Positions 15,995-23,789 of a stretch of 64,000 nucleotides of DNA are shown here, piece by piece. The position numbers were made by a program, and so were the translations under genes. Source of the stretch: Streptomyces actinomycinicus (GTDB taxonomy: Bacteria; Actinomycetota; Actinomycetes; Streptomycetales; Streptomycetaceae). Below the pieces are notes generated by a model. That model made no database searches and was not told the DNA's origin. It saw only the letters and a list, made by a program, of their open reading frames with translations. How positions within the stretch are numbered: position 1 is the stretch's first letter; each line of letters begins with the position of its first letter. The stretch covers positions 744,001 through 808,000 of the forward strand of contig NZ_JAERRK010000001.1 of assembly GCF_016741775.1 (NCBI RefSeq), written 5' to 3'.

Positions 15995-16367
15995 CGGGGG
16001 CTTCCCGAGGAACGTCCGGGCTCCACAGGGCAGGGTGGTGGCTAACGGCCACCCGGGGTGACCCGCGGGACAGTGCCACAGAAAGCAGACCGCCCGGGGC
16101 TTCGGCCCCTGGTAAGGGTGAAACGGTGGTGTAAGAGACCACCAGTGCCCAGGGTGACCTGGGCAGCTAGGTAAACCCCACCCGGAGCAAGGTCAAGAGG
16201 GGCGCCGTGAAAAGCGCCCTGCGCGGACGTTCGAGGGCTGCCCGCCCGAGTCCGCGGGTAGACCGCACGAGGCCGGCGGCAACGCCGGCCCTAGATGGAT
16301 GGCCGTCGCCGAGGCGCCCGCGAGGACCCTCGGAACAGAACCCGGCGTACAGCCCGACTCGTCTGCC
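15954..16367 (+). ncRNA. rnpB: RNase P RNA (class A)
   Basis: This is the catalytic RNA subunit of RNase P, which removes 5' leaders from tRNA precursors. The conserved GAGGAAcGTCCGGGCTCC-like CR-I segment (about 16009-16026), ACAGGGCAGGGTGGTGGCTA, ACAGnnA segments and the 3' element AGACCGCACGAGGCCGGCGG are all present. The 5' end GGCAGACGAGCCGGGC (from 15954) pairs with the 3' end GCCCGACTCGTCTGCC (to 16367), forming helix P1, and this fixes both ends within a few bases. Length is about 414 nt. The 3' end is also the left attachment-like repeat of the island that follows. Confidence 0.97.
16341..16367 (+). repeat. Left direct repeat (putative attL) at the rnpB 3' end
   Basis: The last 27 bases of rnpB (CCCGGCGTACAGCCCGACTC followed by GTCTGCC) recur at 21955-21981 with two substitutions. 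The rnpB copy stays functional, which is typical when an element integrates into the 3' end of an RNA gene and restores it. Confidence 0.75.
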
Positions 16368-16411
16368 ATTGGGGCCCTGCCCGGAGAAAACTTCCTGGTC
16401 GGGGCCCCAAT
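16368..16411 (+). terminator. Hairpin directly after rnpB
   Basis: ATTGGGGCCC (16368-16377) pairs perfectly with GGGCCCCAAT (16402-16411) across a 24-base loop. It starts at the base after the predicted RNase P RNA end, so it is a candidate terminator or processing hairpin. It could equally be the inner inverted repeat of the inserted block. Confidence 0.4.
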
Positions 16412-16476
16412 GCATGGTGTGGCTGGCTGCATCTGAGCGGAATAAAGGTGGCGATCGCCCGCTGCGCGGCGGCGTC

Positions 16477-16560
16477 GCTCTTCTGCCGCCTGCTGCTGAG
16501 CAGAACCCGCCCTTCCCGGGCCACGATGGCAGCAGCAACATCACGCTCGTCATCGGCGTT
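16477..16560 (-). pseudogene. Fragment of a Nudix-domain gene
   Basis: The minus-strand frame reads NADDERDVAAAIVAREGRVL then LSSRRQKS. This is the typical first two strands of a Nudix domain (RDVAAAIVxxxGRVLLxxRR), but no Nudix box follows and the frame loses similarity at once. The rest of the 370-base gap (16368-16737) holds no complete gene. On the plus strand 16577-16689 also shows a short GC3-rich frame (SADYVREELPEELGQKLSVL) ending in TAG, which I cannot assign. Both look like debris beside the integration point. Confidence 0.35.
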
Positions 16561-16737
16561 CGTGCACAGCCCTACGAGTCGGCGGACTACGTGCGGGAGG
16601 AACTGCCCGAGGAGCTTGGGCAGAAACTGTCGGTCCTGGAACTTACTGAGCCGGATCAGGCGCTCACGGAGCGCCTCAAACTCGCGTAGCCCTGAAAGCA
16701 GCCATGCCTCGGGGCAAGAGGCGGGCGACACGCATTG

Positions 16738-17259
16738 TCATAGGAGGGGTGTGCCGTCGCGGAGGTACAGCGGCCGTCCGGCGTCCAGTGCCTTCAGGGC
16801 GTGCTCGAACCGGCGCCGCATGCGGTCTCGGAGGCGACCGGTGGCTTCGGCGGCCGTGACGAAGGCGGCTTCGGACAGTTCGTCGTCTCGTGGCCGTAGC
16901 TTGTCGGCCTGGGTCTTGTCCAGGGTGCCGCCGTGGAAGATGAACGCGAGCTGATCGTCCCAAGGGCCGTGCGGGGCCACCCAGTCCACCACCAGCAGAC
17001 CGAGCAGCGTGACGCGTAGGCCGAGTTCCTCCATCAGTTCACGGCGTACCGTATCCTCCGGCGGCTCGTTGGCTTCCGCCATCCCGCCGGGCAGATCCCA
17101 TCCCGGTTTGTAGGTGGGGTTCACCAGCAGCACTCGGCCGGACGGGTCCCGCAGCAACACGTCGGCCGCCACGCGCTTGCGGGCCTGCTTGGCGTTGCCC
17201 TCCGCGAGATACGCGTTCCACGCGTCGGTGTCGGCGGGATCGGGTGCTGTGGGCCTCAT
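16738..17259 (-). CDS. Nudix hydrolase
   Basis: A 173-residue hydrolase of nucleoside-diphosphate-linked compounds. The Nudix box is complete: G at GGMAEANE, then EDTVRRELMEELGL with the metal-binding REL-EE-G pattern. The N-terminal RVAADVLLRDPSGRVLLVN is normal. Its start codon overlaps the stop of the XRE/TPR gene as ATGA, so it is the second gene of that transcript. The substrate cannot be predicted. Many Streptomyces Nudix proteins of this type sit next to XRE regulators without a known role. Confidence 0.9.
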   Translation of the reverse strand: MRPTAPDPADTDAWNAYLAEGNAKQARKRVAADVLLRDPSGRVLLVNPTYKPGWDLPGGMAEANEPPEDTVRRELMEELGLRVTLLGLLVVDWVAPHGPWDDQLAFIFHGGTLDKTQADKLRPRDDELSEAAFVTAAEATGRLRDRMRRRFEHALKALDAGRPLYLRDGTPLL

Positions 17260-18521
17260 GCGGTCGTGCCTCCCGGGGGTGGCGGAATCAGATCAGCCAG
17301 CAGGAGCATTCTGGCGCGGCGTGCATCATCGAACCGCGCCAGGTACTCCCGGACCGGCAGGTAGCCCCGGTGCGGCTCGAGCAGCCGGCGCAGCCCGTCG
17401 AGTTGCTGGACCACCCGGACCGAACCGAGAGTCGGGCTCGTACTGAGCAGGTCGTGGCCGACGCTCACCGCGGCGTCCAGGTCACCCCGGCGCACGTGGA
17501 TGTCCACGAGGCTGATCCGGCTGAGCGCCAGGGACCGCGCCCGCCCCGCCTCACGCAGCGCAACAGCTTGTTCGGCGTGTGACAGCGCCTCGTCGTACTG
17601 CTCCAGGTCACGCAGAATCAGTGCTGACTCGCTGGCCAGCGCGGCGGCGTCGAACGGGCTCAGCCACGGGTGATCAGCAGCGGGCGAAGCCTCCAGGTCA
17701 CGGTGCGCGGCCTCCAGCGCGTGCGCGGCCGGGGTGCGCTGAGCCGCGACGGCTAGCGCACGCGCCTGCATGGTGTGCAGCCGCGCCGTCAGCGCGGGAA
17801 TCCGAGGTCCTTGCGCGGCCAGGTCGAGCCCGGTCCGCGCCCAGCCGACAGCTCCGGCCGCATCCCCGGCCTCAAGGGCAAGGTGGCTGCTGCTCGCAGC
17901 GACGTGCGCGGCCAGCGAGAGGTCACCGGAGGTGCGGGCCAGAGGGAGAGCGCGGGCGAAGTGCCGGGCCGCGCGGTCGTCATGACCGGAGTCGTGAGCC
18001 ATCCAGCCCGCCATCTCAGTCAGCGCGGCTGCGGCGGCGAACACCTGCGGACCGCTGCCGATGTCGACCAGCCGGGGCGCCACCCGGTCCGACAGGTGCC
18101 GGATGACAGCCCCGTACAACCTGCCGCCGCCGGTCTGCCGGTCAACGCTACGGAAATGATCCATCGCCACCAGATCGTCACCGTCCGGCGGCGGCCGATC
18201 CGTCCGCTCGTGCTCGGCGGTCGCCGGCGCAGGCTCCCACGAGCGTCGAACCAGCCCAAGCAGATGGCCGGGGATGTGGAAGGCGTCGGCGATCTGCTCG
18301 AACAGGGCCAGCTTCTCCACCCGGCTCTTGCCGTTCATGTAGTCGTACAGCCGCCCCTGCGTGATGTCGACGGCGGCAGCGATGCGCCGCGTACTGACAC
18401 CGCGCGCATTGAGCATCCGGAACACCGCACCCATGTCCCGCTGGGCGCACGCATGGAGCAGGCGTTCATCCCCGAGCAGACCGGCGACGACCTCACGCGG
18501 GTCCGGTGACAGACGGTCCAT
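17256..18521 (-). CDS. XRE-type regulator with TPR repeats
   Basis: A 421-residue protein. The N-terminal helix-turn-helix is in GVSTRRIAAAVDITQGRLYD then YMNGKSR. It is followed by about 280 residues of helical TPR-like repeats (for example AAHVAASSSHLALEAGDAAG, SESALILRDLEQYDEALSHA, and LVDIHVRRGDLDAAVSVGHD). Such proteins are usual Streptomyces regulators, sometimes responding to peptides or quorum-type signals. The ATG 18521 has GGGGGAG nine bases upstream. It is divergent from the RsbW-like ATPase and the RiPP genes and may regulate the locus; this is an inference from position. Confidence 0.85.
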   Translation of the reverse strand: MDRLSPDPREVVAGLLGDERLLHACAQRDMGAVFRMLNARGVSTRRIAAAVDITQGRLYDYMNGKSRVEKLALFEQIADAFHIPGHLLGLVRRSWEPAPATAEHERTDRPPPDGDDLVAMDHFRSVDRQTGGGRLYGAVIRHLSDRVAPRLVDIGSGPQVFAAAAALTEMAGWMAHDSGHDDRAARHFARALPLARTSGDLSLAAHVAASSSHLALEAGDAAGAVGWARTGLDLAAQGPRIPALTARLHTMQARALAVAAQRTPAAHALEAAHRDLEASPAADHPWLSPFDAAALASESALILRDLEQYDEALSHAEQAVALREAGRARSLALSRISLVDIHVRRGDLDAAVSVGHDLLSTSPTLGSVRVVQQLDGLRRLLEPHRGYLPVREYLARFDDARRARMLLLADLIPPPPGGTTA

Positions 18522-18759
18522 CTGCAACTCCCCCGGGTAGCGAACGGAACCGATGCTAAGGCCAACCCCGCCGTCGTGACTCCGCGTTGGAGTCACCTTC
18601 TGGAGTCTCCCCATCCCCTACTCCACGCGTTGACTGACTGTCAGCCGCCGGGAGGCGCACCCGTGAATGCACCCCGGCGCCGCCCCGCCCGCAGGCTTCT
18701 CCCCGAGGCACGCGGGCGGGGCCTCCCCCAGCCGCCCAGACCAAGGCGTGACGACGACC

Positions 18760-19182
18760 ATGACCAACGAGCGAACGAGTCCAGCGCAATACCCACGCCA
18801 GAGCGCCACCCTCACAAGCGAGGCCGTCAGTGTTCCGGTGGCGCGTCAGATAGTCCGCGAGGCATGCGCGGAGTGGGGCATGGACCAGGACGCCGCAGAG
18901 ACCGGCACGCTCCTGATCTCCGAAATCGTCACCAACGCAGTCCGCCACGGTCACTCCCACAGCGTCCGGGTGATCGCCGAGCAGCCGCGCCCTGACCGAC
19001 TCCGTGTCGCCGTGGTCGACAAGTCCTGCCGCGTGCCCGAGCTGCACATCGTCGGACCGGACGCCATCGGTGGCCGTGGCCTCCTCCTGGTCGACGCCCT
19101 CTCCGACCGTTGGGGAACCGATCTCCTTCCCTGGGGCAAGCGTGTCTGGGCTGAGATCGCGATCAAGGTCGGAGACCGATGA
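18760..19182 (+). CDS. RsbW-like ATP-binding protein (HATPase_c_2)
   Basis: A protein of about 140 residues of the anti-sigma/serine kinase ATPase type, very common in Streptomyces. The N-box LLISEIVTNAVRHGHS, the G1-like VVDKSCRVPELH and the G2 box IGGRGLLLVDALSDRWG are present. These proteins bind ATP and phosphorylate anti-anti-sigma factors or act in other switch systems; the partner is not in the window. The start is uncertain: ATG 18760 (MTNERTS) or in-frame GTG 18748. A perfect hairpin terminator lies 85 bases after its stop, separating it from the RiPP genes. Confidence 0.85.
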   Translation: MTNERTSPAQYPRQSATLTSEAVSVPVARQIVREACAEWGMDQDAAETGTLLISEIVTNAVRHGHSHSVRVIAEQPRPDRLRVAVVDKSCRVPELHIVGPDAIGGRGLLLVDALSDRWGTDLLPWGKRVWAEIAIKVGDR

Positions 19183-19266
19183 CCGGCGCCACCGCATGCC
19201 GGAAGCCGACGGGGTGACCACCGGCAGCGCGCGGGACGCTCGCTCACCCCCGAGGGCGACTGCTAC

Positions 19267-19299
19267 GGCCGCCCGCCCCATCCCCTTGGGCGGGCGGCC
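19267..19299. terminator. Perfect 12-bp hairpin terminator
   Basis: GGCCGCCCGCCC (19267-19278), a 9-base loop and GGGCGGGCGGCC (19288-19299). It lies between the RsbW-like gene and the graspetide precursor, so the RiPP genes probably have their own promoter in 19300-19400. Confidence 0.8.
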
Positions 19300-19412
19300 C
19301 AACACCCCCGGCCGCTCGTTCACACCGACTGTCCCGGCCGAGCCCCTCTCGCCGTCCGGAAGCCCCGGGCGGCGGCTGCCACTGCCGGATCACCTGAGAG
19401 ACGAGGAAACTC

Positions 19413-19679
19413 ATGCAACAGACCTTGACGTCACTGGACCAGGTGAAGCCCTGGGGACTCGGACGCATGCGGCCCTACCCGGCTGCGGCCGTCCTCTCCG
19501 CCGCCCGGCCCGTCCTCGACCCGCACACGCAGGTCCCCGCATGGGTCGGCCCCGACGGTGCACCGCTGACGGTGGAGGCCAAGCACAAGCGGTCGGAGAC
19601 GTCGCAGGAGACGAGCACGAAGACGAGCCTGGACGGCACCCCGGACCAGGGGAGCGACCAGAACGGGGACTCTGACTGA
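19413..19679 (+). CDS. tgmA: Putative ATP-grasp-modified RiPP precursor (graspetide, TgmA-like)
   Basis: An 88-residue precursor. The leader contains the TgmA-family hallmark KPWGLGRMRPYP (residues 12-23). A linker of about 40 residues follows, then a hydrophilic C-terminal core from about residue 61. The core has Thr/Ser donors (SQETSTKTS, residues 64-72), an Asp-Gly pair (D74-G75) and a tail of carboxylate residues (D78, D82, D86, D88). That order of hydroxyl donors, DG loop and acceptors suits omega-ester stem-loop formation followed by aspartimide formation, as in fuscimiditide-type products. It is preceded by GACGAGGAAACTC and its stop overlaps the ligase start (TGATG). The exact core boundary and linkages are predictions. 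Confidence 0.85.
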   Translation: MQQTLTSLDQVKPWGLGRMRPYPAAAVLSAARPVLDPHTQVPAWVGPDGAPLTVEAKHKRSETSQETSTKTSLDGTPDQGSDQNGDSD

Positions 19680-20644
19680 TGGCTGTGGGTGGGCCGCCCG
19701 TCCTCGTCGTCACGCGCCTGGACGACGCGACTGCGGATGAAGTGATCACCGAACTGAACCAGCGTCGTGTGCCGGTGGTCCGCCTGGACCCCGGCGACTT
19801 CCCCCGCGAGGTGACCCTCTCTGGCACGTTCGCCGGCACCGGAACCGGCGGCACTCTCGCCACCGCGTCCCGGAGCGTCGACCTGGGGAACGTCCGCTCG
19901 GTGTACTGGCGGCGGCCCACCCCCTACACCGCCGACCTCGCCATGGACGAGCAGACCGGCCGATGGGCCGTCGAAGAAGCCCGCTACGGGCTCGGCGGCA
20001 TTCTCGCCGCTCTCCCCGGCGCGCACTACCTGAACCACCCATGGCGCAACCGGGACGCCGAGTACAAGCCGGCACAACTGGCCACGGCTGCCGCCTGCGG
20101 CTTCACCGTGCCACCCACGCTCATCACCAACGACCCCCACCGCGCCCACACCTTCATCGCCGAACACGGGCCGGTCATCTACAAGCCGCTCAGGGAAACC
20201 GAGTACACCGACGCCACCGGCCGCGCGCTGACCGTGTGGATCGAGGACGTCACCTCATGCCAGATCGACAGCCATCTACGTCACACTGCACATCTGTTTC
20301 AGCAGCGCGTCAGCAAGTCCGCCGACATCCGCCTCACCGCCGTTGGTGACTACCTCACCGCCGTCCGCATCGACGGTTCACCTGGCGCGGACTGGCGCCG
20401 CCACTACGACCGGCTCGCCTACACCCCCGTGCCCGTCCCCCCAGCCATCGTCAAAGGCGTGCGCACCTACCTCGATGCTTTCGGACTCAGCTTCGGCGCC
20501 TTCGACTTCGGTCTGGACCGTGATGGCGTCTGGCACTGGTATGAGTGCAACCCCAACGGTCAATGGGCCTGGTTCCCCGACCACATCACTGCTCCCATCA
20601 AGCACGCCATCGCCGACTGCCTACAGCATGGAGCCCCCGCATGA
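19679..20644 (+). CDS. tgmB: ATP-grasp peptide maturase (graspetide ligase, TgmB-like)
   Basis: A 321-residue ATP-grasp ligase that would activate Asp/Glu side chains of the precursor with ATP and couple them to Thr/Ser hydroxyls (omega-esters) or Lys (omega-amide). Family features seen: the N-terminal pre-ATP-grasp fold (VLVVTRLDDATADEVITELN), RSVYWRRPTPY, the ATP-binding lysine in GPVIYKPLRETEY, and the C-terminal metal/ATP motif WYECNPNGQWAWFPDHI. Length matches the TgmB/ThfB group. The gene is coupled to the precursor upstream and to the methyltransferase downstream by 1-base and 4-base overlaps, so the three work together. Confidence 0.92.
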   Translation: MAVGGPPVLVVTRLDDATADEVITELNQRRVPVVRLDPGDFPREVTLSGTFAGTGTGGTLATASRSVDLGNVRSVYWRRPTPYTADLAMDEQTGRWAVEEARYGLGGILAALPGAHYLNHPWRNRDAEYKPAQLATAAACGFTVPPTLITNDPHRAHTFIAEHGPVIYKPLRETEYTDATGRALTVWIEDVTSCQIDSHLRHTAHLFQQRVSKSADIRLTAVGDYLTAVRIDGSPGADWRRHYDRLAYTPVPVPPAIVKGVRTYLDAFGLSFGAFDFGLDRDGVWHWYECNPNGQWAWFPDHITAPIKHAIADCLQHGAPA

Positions 20645-21765
20645 CGGACCCCGCCGACCTGCGCCGCCAACTCGCCGCCGCCGTCCCTGCGGACGACCCG
20701 GCATGGCGCACAGCCCTCGAAACGGTGCCCCGCGAACTCTTCCTGGGCAACGGTCTGTTCCAGTTCGACGGCCGCCACTGGACCCCCGTGCACCGCGACC
20801 GGACCGATCCCGGAAAGTGGCTGGGGCTCGTCTACCAGGACACCACCTGGGTCACCCAGGTCGACGGCACCACCGCCGTCGACGCCACCGGACCCGTCAC
20901 CGGCCGCCCCACCTCGTCCAGTACGCTGCCCTCCCTGATCGTGCGTATGCTCGACGTCGCCGGGATCAGCGAGGGCCACAAGGTGCTGGAGATCGGCACC
21001 GGCACCGGATATTCCACCGCCATCCTGTGCAGCCGCCTCGGCGACAACAAGGTGTACTCGATCGAGTACGACTCGGGCTTGGCCGCCGCGGCGGCCGATC
21101 ACATCCACGCCGCCGGGTATCACCCCACCCTGATCACCGGCGACGGCCTCGCCGGACACGAGACCGACGCCGAATACGACCACATCGTGGCCACCTGCGC
21201 CGTCCGCCACATCCCCCCAGCCTGGCTCTGCCAACTACCGGCCGGTGGAACCATCACCACCACCATCAGCGGATGGATGCTCGCCTCCGGACTGGTCCGC
21301 CTCACCGTCCAGGACGACGGCACCGCCACCGGTCGCTTCCACCCCGATCAGATCAGCTACATGCTCGCCCGCCCCCACGAACGCCCACCCCGACCCACCT
21401 TCCACCAGCATCCCGGCCACACCCGCGCCACCCGCGTCAACCCCGCACTCCTGGAAGACTGGACCGGGCAGTTCCTCGCTCAGCTCGCTGCACCGTCAGC
21501 CGAACTCATGACAACCGCCGCGGGGGTGATCCTCGTGGACGTCGCCACCGGATCACAGGCGTGGACCGAACCGGCCAAGGGCGGCTGGACCGTGCACCAG
21601 CACGGCCCTCTACGCCTCTGGGATCAAGTGGAAGACGCTCTCACTGTCTGGCAGGACGCGGGCTCGCCCCCACACTCCGACCTCGGCTTGACAGTGGACC
21701 CAGACGGCACGCAACGTGTGTGGCTCGGCACACCCGATGGCTGCTCCTGGAACCTGCCGGTCTGA
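20641..21765 (+). CDS. PIMT-like O-methyltransferase of the ATP-grasp RiPP system
   Basis: A 374-residue SAM-dependent methyltransferase. It shares the protein-L-isoaspartate methyltransferase core, with SAM motif KVLEIGTGTGYSTAILCSRL near residue 117, GDGLAGH, and DHIVATCAVRHIPPAWL. It has a C-terminal extension of about 150 residues that ordinary repair PIMTs lack. This length and position are those of methyltransferases of ATP-grasp maturase loci. Characterised relatives (fuscimiditide and amycolimiditide systems) methylate a specific Asp of the cyclised peptide, which then closes to aspartimide. The D74-G75 of the precursor is the natural candidate. It is coupled to the ligase by ATGA and ends the operon. 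Confidence 0.9.
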   Translation: MTDPADLRRQLAAAVPADDPAWRTALETVPRELFLGNGLFQFDGRHWTPVHRDRTDPGKWLGLVYQDTTWVTQVDGTTAVDATGPVTGRPTSSSTLPSLIVRMLDVAGISEGHKVLEIGTGTGYSTAILCSRLGDNKVYSIEYDSGLAAAAADHIHAAGYHPTLITGDGLAGHETDAEYDHIVATCAVRHIPPAWLCQLPAGGTITTTISGWMLASGLVRLTVQDDGTATGRFHPDQISYMLARPHERPPRPTFHQHPGHTRATRVNPALLEDWTGQFLAQLAAPSAELMTTAAGVILVDVATGSQAWTEPAKGGWTVHQHGPLRLWDQVEDALTVWQDAGSPPHSDLGLTVDPDGTQRVWLGTPDGCSWNLPV

Positions 21766-21781
21766 CCTACCGATCACACAA

Positions 21782-21813
21782 GCGCCCGTCCTCAAGAAGC
21801 CGGAGGCGGGCGC
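21782..21813. terminator. Hairpin terminator after the graspetide operon
   Basis: GCGCCCG (21782-21788) pairs with CGGGCGC (21807-21813). The stem continues with CCTC/GAGG next to one bulged base. It lies 16 bases after the methyltransferase stop. Confidence 0.65.
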
Positions 21814-21954
21814 CATCCGGAGTGGGGTTCAGGGACGACGATGCCTCTTCTGGACCGCTCCGGGGCTGGGGTGACTCGTTACGCAGCCATCAAAGTGCCA
21901 CGGAAGCGCCCCTGCCTGCACATTCGTGCAGGTCATAGCGCTGCGGTGACTCTC

Positions 21955-21981
21955 CCCGGCGCACAGCCCGACTCGACTGCC
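21955..21981 (+). repeat. Right direct repeat (putative attR), copy of the rnpB 3' end
   Basis: CCCGGCGCACAGCCCGACTC followed by GACTGCC matches 25 of 27 bases of the rnpB 3' terminus in the same orientation. No other part of rnpB is repeated here. A 7-bp hairpin (CCTGCAC, ATTC, GTGCAGG at 21915-21932) lies just inside. The rest of the gap 21814-22216 shows no gene I can support. Confidence 0.75.
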
Positions 21982-22216
21982 TCTCACGGTGCGGCTCCGG
22001 CGGCCGGCGTTGCGCGTCGAGTCGCCGCACCGTCCCGGCGACGCCCCCGGCGTGCCGCGCACCCGGACCCCGGCGCCCCCCGTCTGAGCCCGGAGGGGGA
22101 CGGCCACGCGGCCTCGGCGCCGCCGATCAGCGGACTGAGCAGCCGTGTCGTCGTGCTTCCTCTCTCAAGATCCAGGCGCTAGCTTCCCGCCCCTGCTTCC
22201 AGGAAGGGGTACCTCC

Positions 22217-23149
22217 ATGCCATCCAGGACACACGTCGTCGGCGTCGTCACCCTCTCGCTGGCCCTCGCCGGTTCGCTCGCGCCCGCCGCCGCGGACGCC
22301 GCACCGGCGCACCAGGTACGGCCCGTCTCGGTCCGGAACATCTCGGTCCGGACCGCCCCCGCCGGCCGCGTCCTCCCGGTCCCCGGCACCGTCAACGCCC
22401 GTGACACCGGCGGCTACCTCACCTACGACGGCAAGAGGACACGGTGGGGGGTGCTGTACCGGTCGGAGAGCCTGGCGAAGATACCGGCGGACGGTACGGC
22501 CGCCCTGGCCGCGCTCGGACTCGGCAGTGTCCTCGACCTGCGCACCGCGCCGGAGATCCGGGCCGACGGCGCCGACCGGCTCCCCGCCGGGGTGACCTCC
22601 GTGCCGGACGCGGTGGACGACACCGGTCTGTACGCGTTCATCGGGCAGGCGGTGCTCAGCAGGGACCCGGCGTACCAGCAGGCACTCCTCGGGGACGGCA
22701 GGGCGCGGGCGCGGATGATCTCCCTCTACCGGGGCTTCGTCACCAACCCCGCCAACCGGGCCGCACTCGGTACCGCCGTCCGGGCCGTGTCGAACTCCTC
22801 GAAACCGGTGCTGTTCCACTGCTCGGCGGGCAAGGACCGCACCGGTGTCCTCGCCGACACGGTCCTGCGTGCCGTCGGCGTCCCGGCGGCGACGTCCGAG
22901 CAGGACTATCTGCTGTCCGGCCCGCTGCGCGCCGCCTCGGACCAGGCCCTGCGGGACCAGCTGAAGGCGGCCGGCTACATGCAGGACCCCGGTCTGCTGA
23001 TCCCGCTCCAGCAGGTGAGCAGCGACTACCTCGGCGCGTTCCGGGACCAGGCCGTACAGGACTACGGCAGTTTCGGCAACTTCCTCACCGACGGGCTGGG
23101 ACTCGACGCGTCCACGCTGCTGCGGCTGCGGATCCGTCTCGTGGGATGA
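22217..23149 (+). CDS. Secreted protein-tyrosine phosphatase (Siw14/MptpB-like)
   Basis: A 310-residue protein with a cleavable signal peptide (MPSRTHVVGVVTLSLALAGS then LAPAAADAAPA) and a tyrosine/serine phosphatase domain. The catalytic P-loop is VLFHCSAGKDRTG (C-x5-R). FNxRDxGGY-like VNARDTGGYLTYDG, LYRSESLAKI and LGLGSVLDLRTAPE fit the bacterial MptpB/DUF-type tyrosine phosphatase family, which can act on phosphotyrosine or phosphoinositides. ATG 22217 with AGGAAGGGG upstream sets the start. It is a single gene, exported. The substrate outside the cell is unknown. Confidence 0.92.
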   Translation: MPSRTHVVGVVTLSLALAGSLAPAAADAAPAHQVRPVSVRNISVRTAPAGRVLPVPGTVNARDTGGYLTYDGKRTRWGVLYRSESLAKIPADGTAALAALGLGSVLDLRTAPEIRADGADRLPAGVTSVPDAVDDTGLYAFIGQAVLSRDPAYQQALLGDGRARARMISLYRGFVTNPANRAALGTAVRAVSNSSKPVLFHCSAGKDRTGVLADTVLRAVGVPAATSEQDYLLSGPLRAASDQALRDQLKAAGYMQDPGLLIPLQQVSSDYLGAFRDQAVQDYGSFGNFLTDGLGLDASTLLRLRIRLVG

Positions 23150-23151
23150 CT

Positions 23152-23333
23152 CCGGGCGGGCGTTCAGGGCCGGGGGGCGAGCGTCTTCACGACGGGGGCC
23201 CCGGGCGGGCGTTCACGACGGGCGGCCGGGCGGGCGTCTTCACGACGGGGCGCCGGGGGGCGTTCACGGCCGGGTGGGCGTCTTCACGACGGGGCCCGGG
23301 CGGGCGCTCACGACGGGGGGCCGAGCGGGCGGT
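23152..23333. repeat. Degenerate tandem repeat, about eight units of 20-27 bp
   Basis: Units of the form CCGGGCGGGCGTCTTCACGA followed by CGGGG are strung from 23152 to 23333 with length variation. They fill the convergent gap after the phosphatase gene and cover the last codons of the MazG-like gene. Confidence 0.75.
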
Positions 23334-23646
23334 CCCGCACCTTCCGCAGGTGCGTCTCGAACACCTCGCGGGCCTCCGGGGTCAGTGTGCGCAGGGCCAC
23401 CAGTGCCGTGATGACCACGTCGCACAACTCGGCCCGTACGTCGTCCCAGTCGTGGGTGACGCCCTTGCGCGGGTTCTGGCCCGTGGCGCCGATCACCGCC
23501 TCGGCGACCTCGCCGACCTCCTCGGACAGTTTGAGGATGCGCAGCAGGACGCCCTCCCGGCCGGCGTGCACACGGCCGGCCTCCAGCCGGGACCAGAGTT
23601 CGTCGACGGTGTCCCAGAGGGCGGCGGTGCCCTGATGTTCGGTCAT
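23308..23646 (-). CDS. MazG-like family protein
   Basis: A 112-residue all-helical MazG-like protein. The metal-binding acidic motif LSEEVGEVAEAVIG is present, and a second acidic helix carries AELCDVVITALVAL. The family hydrolyses nucleoside triphosphates to monophosphates (house-cleaning) or is a structural relative of dUTPases. The size suits a single MazG domain. It is a lone gene. Its C-terminal residues (VRDRPLGPPS) are encoded by a tandem repeat, so the tail is probably variable. Confidence 0.85.
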   Translation of the reverse strand: MTEHQGTAALWDTVDELWSRLEAGRVHAGREGVLLRILKLSEEVGEVAEAVIGATGQNPRKGVTHDWDDVRAELCDVVITALVALRTLTPEAREVFETHLRKVRDRPLGPPS

Positions 23647-23673
23647 GCCCCGCAGCCTGCCACGAGACGGGGA

Positions 23674-23770
23674 GGGTGGGGAGCGCCGTCCCGTGAGGGT
23701 GGGGGAGCGCCGTCCCGTGGGAGGGGGGAAGCCCTGTCACCTGACAGAGGGGAAACCCCGTCACCTGACA
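23674..23770. repeat. Two adjacent pairs of 23-26 bp duplications
   Basis: First pair: GGGTGGGGAGCGCCGTCCCG around 23674 and again around 23697. Second pair: GAAGCCCTGTCACCTGACA-type sequence ending near 23746 and again near 23770. They fill the gap between the MazG-like and DoxX genes. Confidence 0.7.
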
Positions 23771-23789
23771 GCAGGGAGCGCGCGGGGTG

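Larger units (their letters stand above)
16368..21981. mobile_element. Putative genomic island integrated at rnpB, carrying a graspetide locus
   Basis: The block between the rnpB 3' end and its 27-bp near-duplicate holds a Nudix fragment, a Nudix hydrolase, an XRE/TPR regulator, an RsbW-like ATPase and a three-gene ATP-grasp RiPP locus. Codons here end in A or T more often than in flanking genes. No integrase, relaxase or plasmid gene is visible, so if it was mobile it has decayed or used an integrase elsewhere. The boundaries are inferred from the repeat only. Confidence 0.6.
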
